Positions 4,921 to 5,804 of a DNA stretch of 5,804 nt are shown in pieces. A program made the position numbers and the translations under genes. Source of the DNA: Solirubrobacterales bacterium (GTDB lineage Bacteria > Actinomycetota > Thermoleophilia > Solirubrobacterales > Solirubrobacteraceae); NCBI GenBank assembly GCA_026392325.1, contig JAPLCH010000163.1, forward strand, positions 1-5,804, read 5' to 3'. Within the stretch, counting starts at the first letter, position 1, and every line of letters begins with the position of its first letter. The notes under the pieces are model-generated. The model did not search any database, was not told the DNA's origin, and saw only the letters and a list, made by a program, of their open reading frames with translations.

Positions 4921-5804
4921 TCAGGCGCTTGCGTCTGCTGCTGCTTCGCCCGGCTCTTCATCCGGCACGGCCTGTGTGACAAGAGTGGGAGGAAGTCCCT
5001 TCTCGACTGACTCCCGCGTGACTACGCAACGGCTCACATCACGACGGGAAGGAAGTTCAAACTGTGTGTCAAGAAGCGTTTCCTCGATGATCGAACGGAG
5101 CCCACGCGCACCCGTCTCACTCTCAAGCGCACGGTCGGCAATCGCCTCAAGTGCATCGTCCGCAAACACGAGGTCAATCTCGTCAAACTCAAAGAAGCGC
5201 TGGAACTGCTTGACCAGACTGTTCTTTGGCTCGGTCAGAATTGTGATCAGGTCATCACGTTCAAGCTGATGAACTGCGGTGACAATTGGGAGCCTGCCAA
5301 CAAACTCGGGAATCAGACCAAAGTGGATGAGATCCTCGGGAAGGCACTTTTCAAAAGCCTCACCAGGATCATGCTCTGCCTTGGAAATCATCTCCCGGCC
5401 AAAGCCCATGCCCTGCTGTCCGATTCGCTTGTTGATGACCTCTTCAAGGTGTGAGAACGCCCCGCCGCAGATGAAGAGGATGTTCGTCGTGTCAATGGTG
5501 AGCAGCTCCTGATGAGGATGCTTGCGTCCACCCTGTGGTGGCACTGACGCAGTCGTTCCCTCAAGGATCTTGAGCAGCGCCTGCTGAACTCCCTCACCCG
5601 AAACATCACGAGTGATCGAAGGGTTGTCAGCACGGCGACCAATCTTGTCCACCTCGTCTATATAGATGATCCCCGTCTCGGCCTTCTTGACATCAAAGTC
5701 AGCTGCCTGGATCAACTTGAGCAGGATGTTTTCGACATCCTCCCCGACATAGCCGGCCTCTGTGAGGGCGGTCGCATCGGCAATCGCAAACGGGACATCG
5801 AGGA
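4921..5804 (-). CDS. clpX: ATP-dependent Clp protease ATP-binding subunit ClpX, C-terminal two-thirds (cut by window end)
   Basis: The frame is open to the window end and gives 293 residues, beginning LDVPFAIADATALTEAG. ClpX is the AAA+ hexamer that unfolds tagged proteins and feeds them to ClpP. Visible elements, numbered in the fragment, are the pore loop GYVG (17-20), Walker B IIYIDE (45-50), the RKH substrate loop (93-95), and sensor 1 TTNILFICGGAF (105-116). Next are the ClpP-docking loop as MGF (132-134, usually IGF or LGF), the arginine finger in EFVGR (Arg170), and sensor 2 GARGLR (Arg233). A short acidic/alanine-rich tail ends the protein. The N-terminal zinc-binding domain and Walker A should lie just beyond the window, so the gene is incomplete only because of the window edge. 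A TTG at 5715 is internal and not the start. The stop is 58 bases before valS, the usual neighbour in many Gram-positive bacteria. Confidence 0.97.
   Translation of the reverse strand, partial: LDVPFAIADATALTEAGYVGEDVENILLKLIQAADFDVKKAETGIIYIDEVDKIGRRADNPSITRDVSGEGVQQALLKILEGTTASVPPQGGRKHPHQELLTIDTTNILFICGGAFSHLEEVINKRIGQQGMGFGREMISKAEHDPGEAFEKCLPEDLIHFGLIPEFVGRLPIVTAVHQLERDDLITILTEPKNSLVKQFQRFFEFDEIDLVFADDALEAIADRALESETGARGLRSIIEETLLDTQFELPSRRDVSRCVVTRESVEKGLPPTLVTQAVPDEEPGEAAADASA

Noticed and set aside
4724..5269. Plus-strand open frame of 181 codons across the clpX-valS junction
   Set aside because: Ser/Arg-rich shadow of clpX and valS codons; it spans two real genes and their gap on the opposite strand.
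5713..5715. TTG codon as a start for clpX
   Set aside because: ClpX homology (LDVPFAIADA, GYVGEDVENILLKL) continues upstream to the window end, so this codon is an internal leucine.

Overview
The window is one side of a conserved bacterial housekeeping locus. All recognisable genes lie on the minus strand, so they read from high to low coordinates: clpX (3' two-thirds only), valS, folC, a 37-residue single-pass membrane peptide, a membrane-anchored double zinc-ribbon protein, and the first 25 codons of ndk. Both edge genes are cut by the window. Coding density is very high. The only gene-free stretches are about 58, 103 and 71 bases, and no gap exceeds 300 bases. I see no tRNA, rRNA, insertion sequence, phage gene, CRISPR array or attachment site.

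The order clpX - valS - folC - small membrane protein - ndk matches the arrangement known in Actinomycetota such as Mycobacterium and Streptomyces, where the membrane protein between folC and ndk is a DUF4233-type protein. That order, the moderately GC-rich composition, the GTG starts and the stop/start overlaps suggest an actinobacterium. The NDK N-terminus (KPDAYARG) and the added zinc-ribbon protein make me lean to a Thermoleophilia-like lineage. That last step is from memory and weak.

Layout, read along the minus strand. clpX enters at the window end just after where its Walker A motif should lie, and stops at 4921. A 58-base gap follows, then valS (4862-2316). valS and folC share four bases (GTGA), and folC (2319-1042) and the small membrane ORF (1045-932) share four bases (ATGA), so these three genes look translationally coupled. 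A 103-base gap holds a possible promoter and small inverted repeats ahead of the zinc-ribbon gene (828-148). A 71-base gap with a strong GC-rich hairpin then precedes ndk (76 to beyond the window start).

Functionally the set combines protein quality control (ClpX), valine tRNA charging with editing (ValS), folate polyglutamylation (FolC) and nucleotide balance (NDK). The two genes of unknown role, the 37-residue peptide and the zinc-ribbon membrane protein, are the accessory part. I found no previously undescribed multi-gene system. The items most worth a second look are the micropeptide in the DUF4233 position, the unusual architecture of the zinc-ribbon protein, and the RNA structures in the two gaps downstream of folC.
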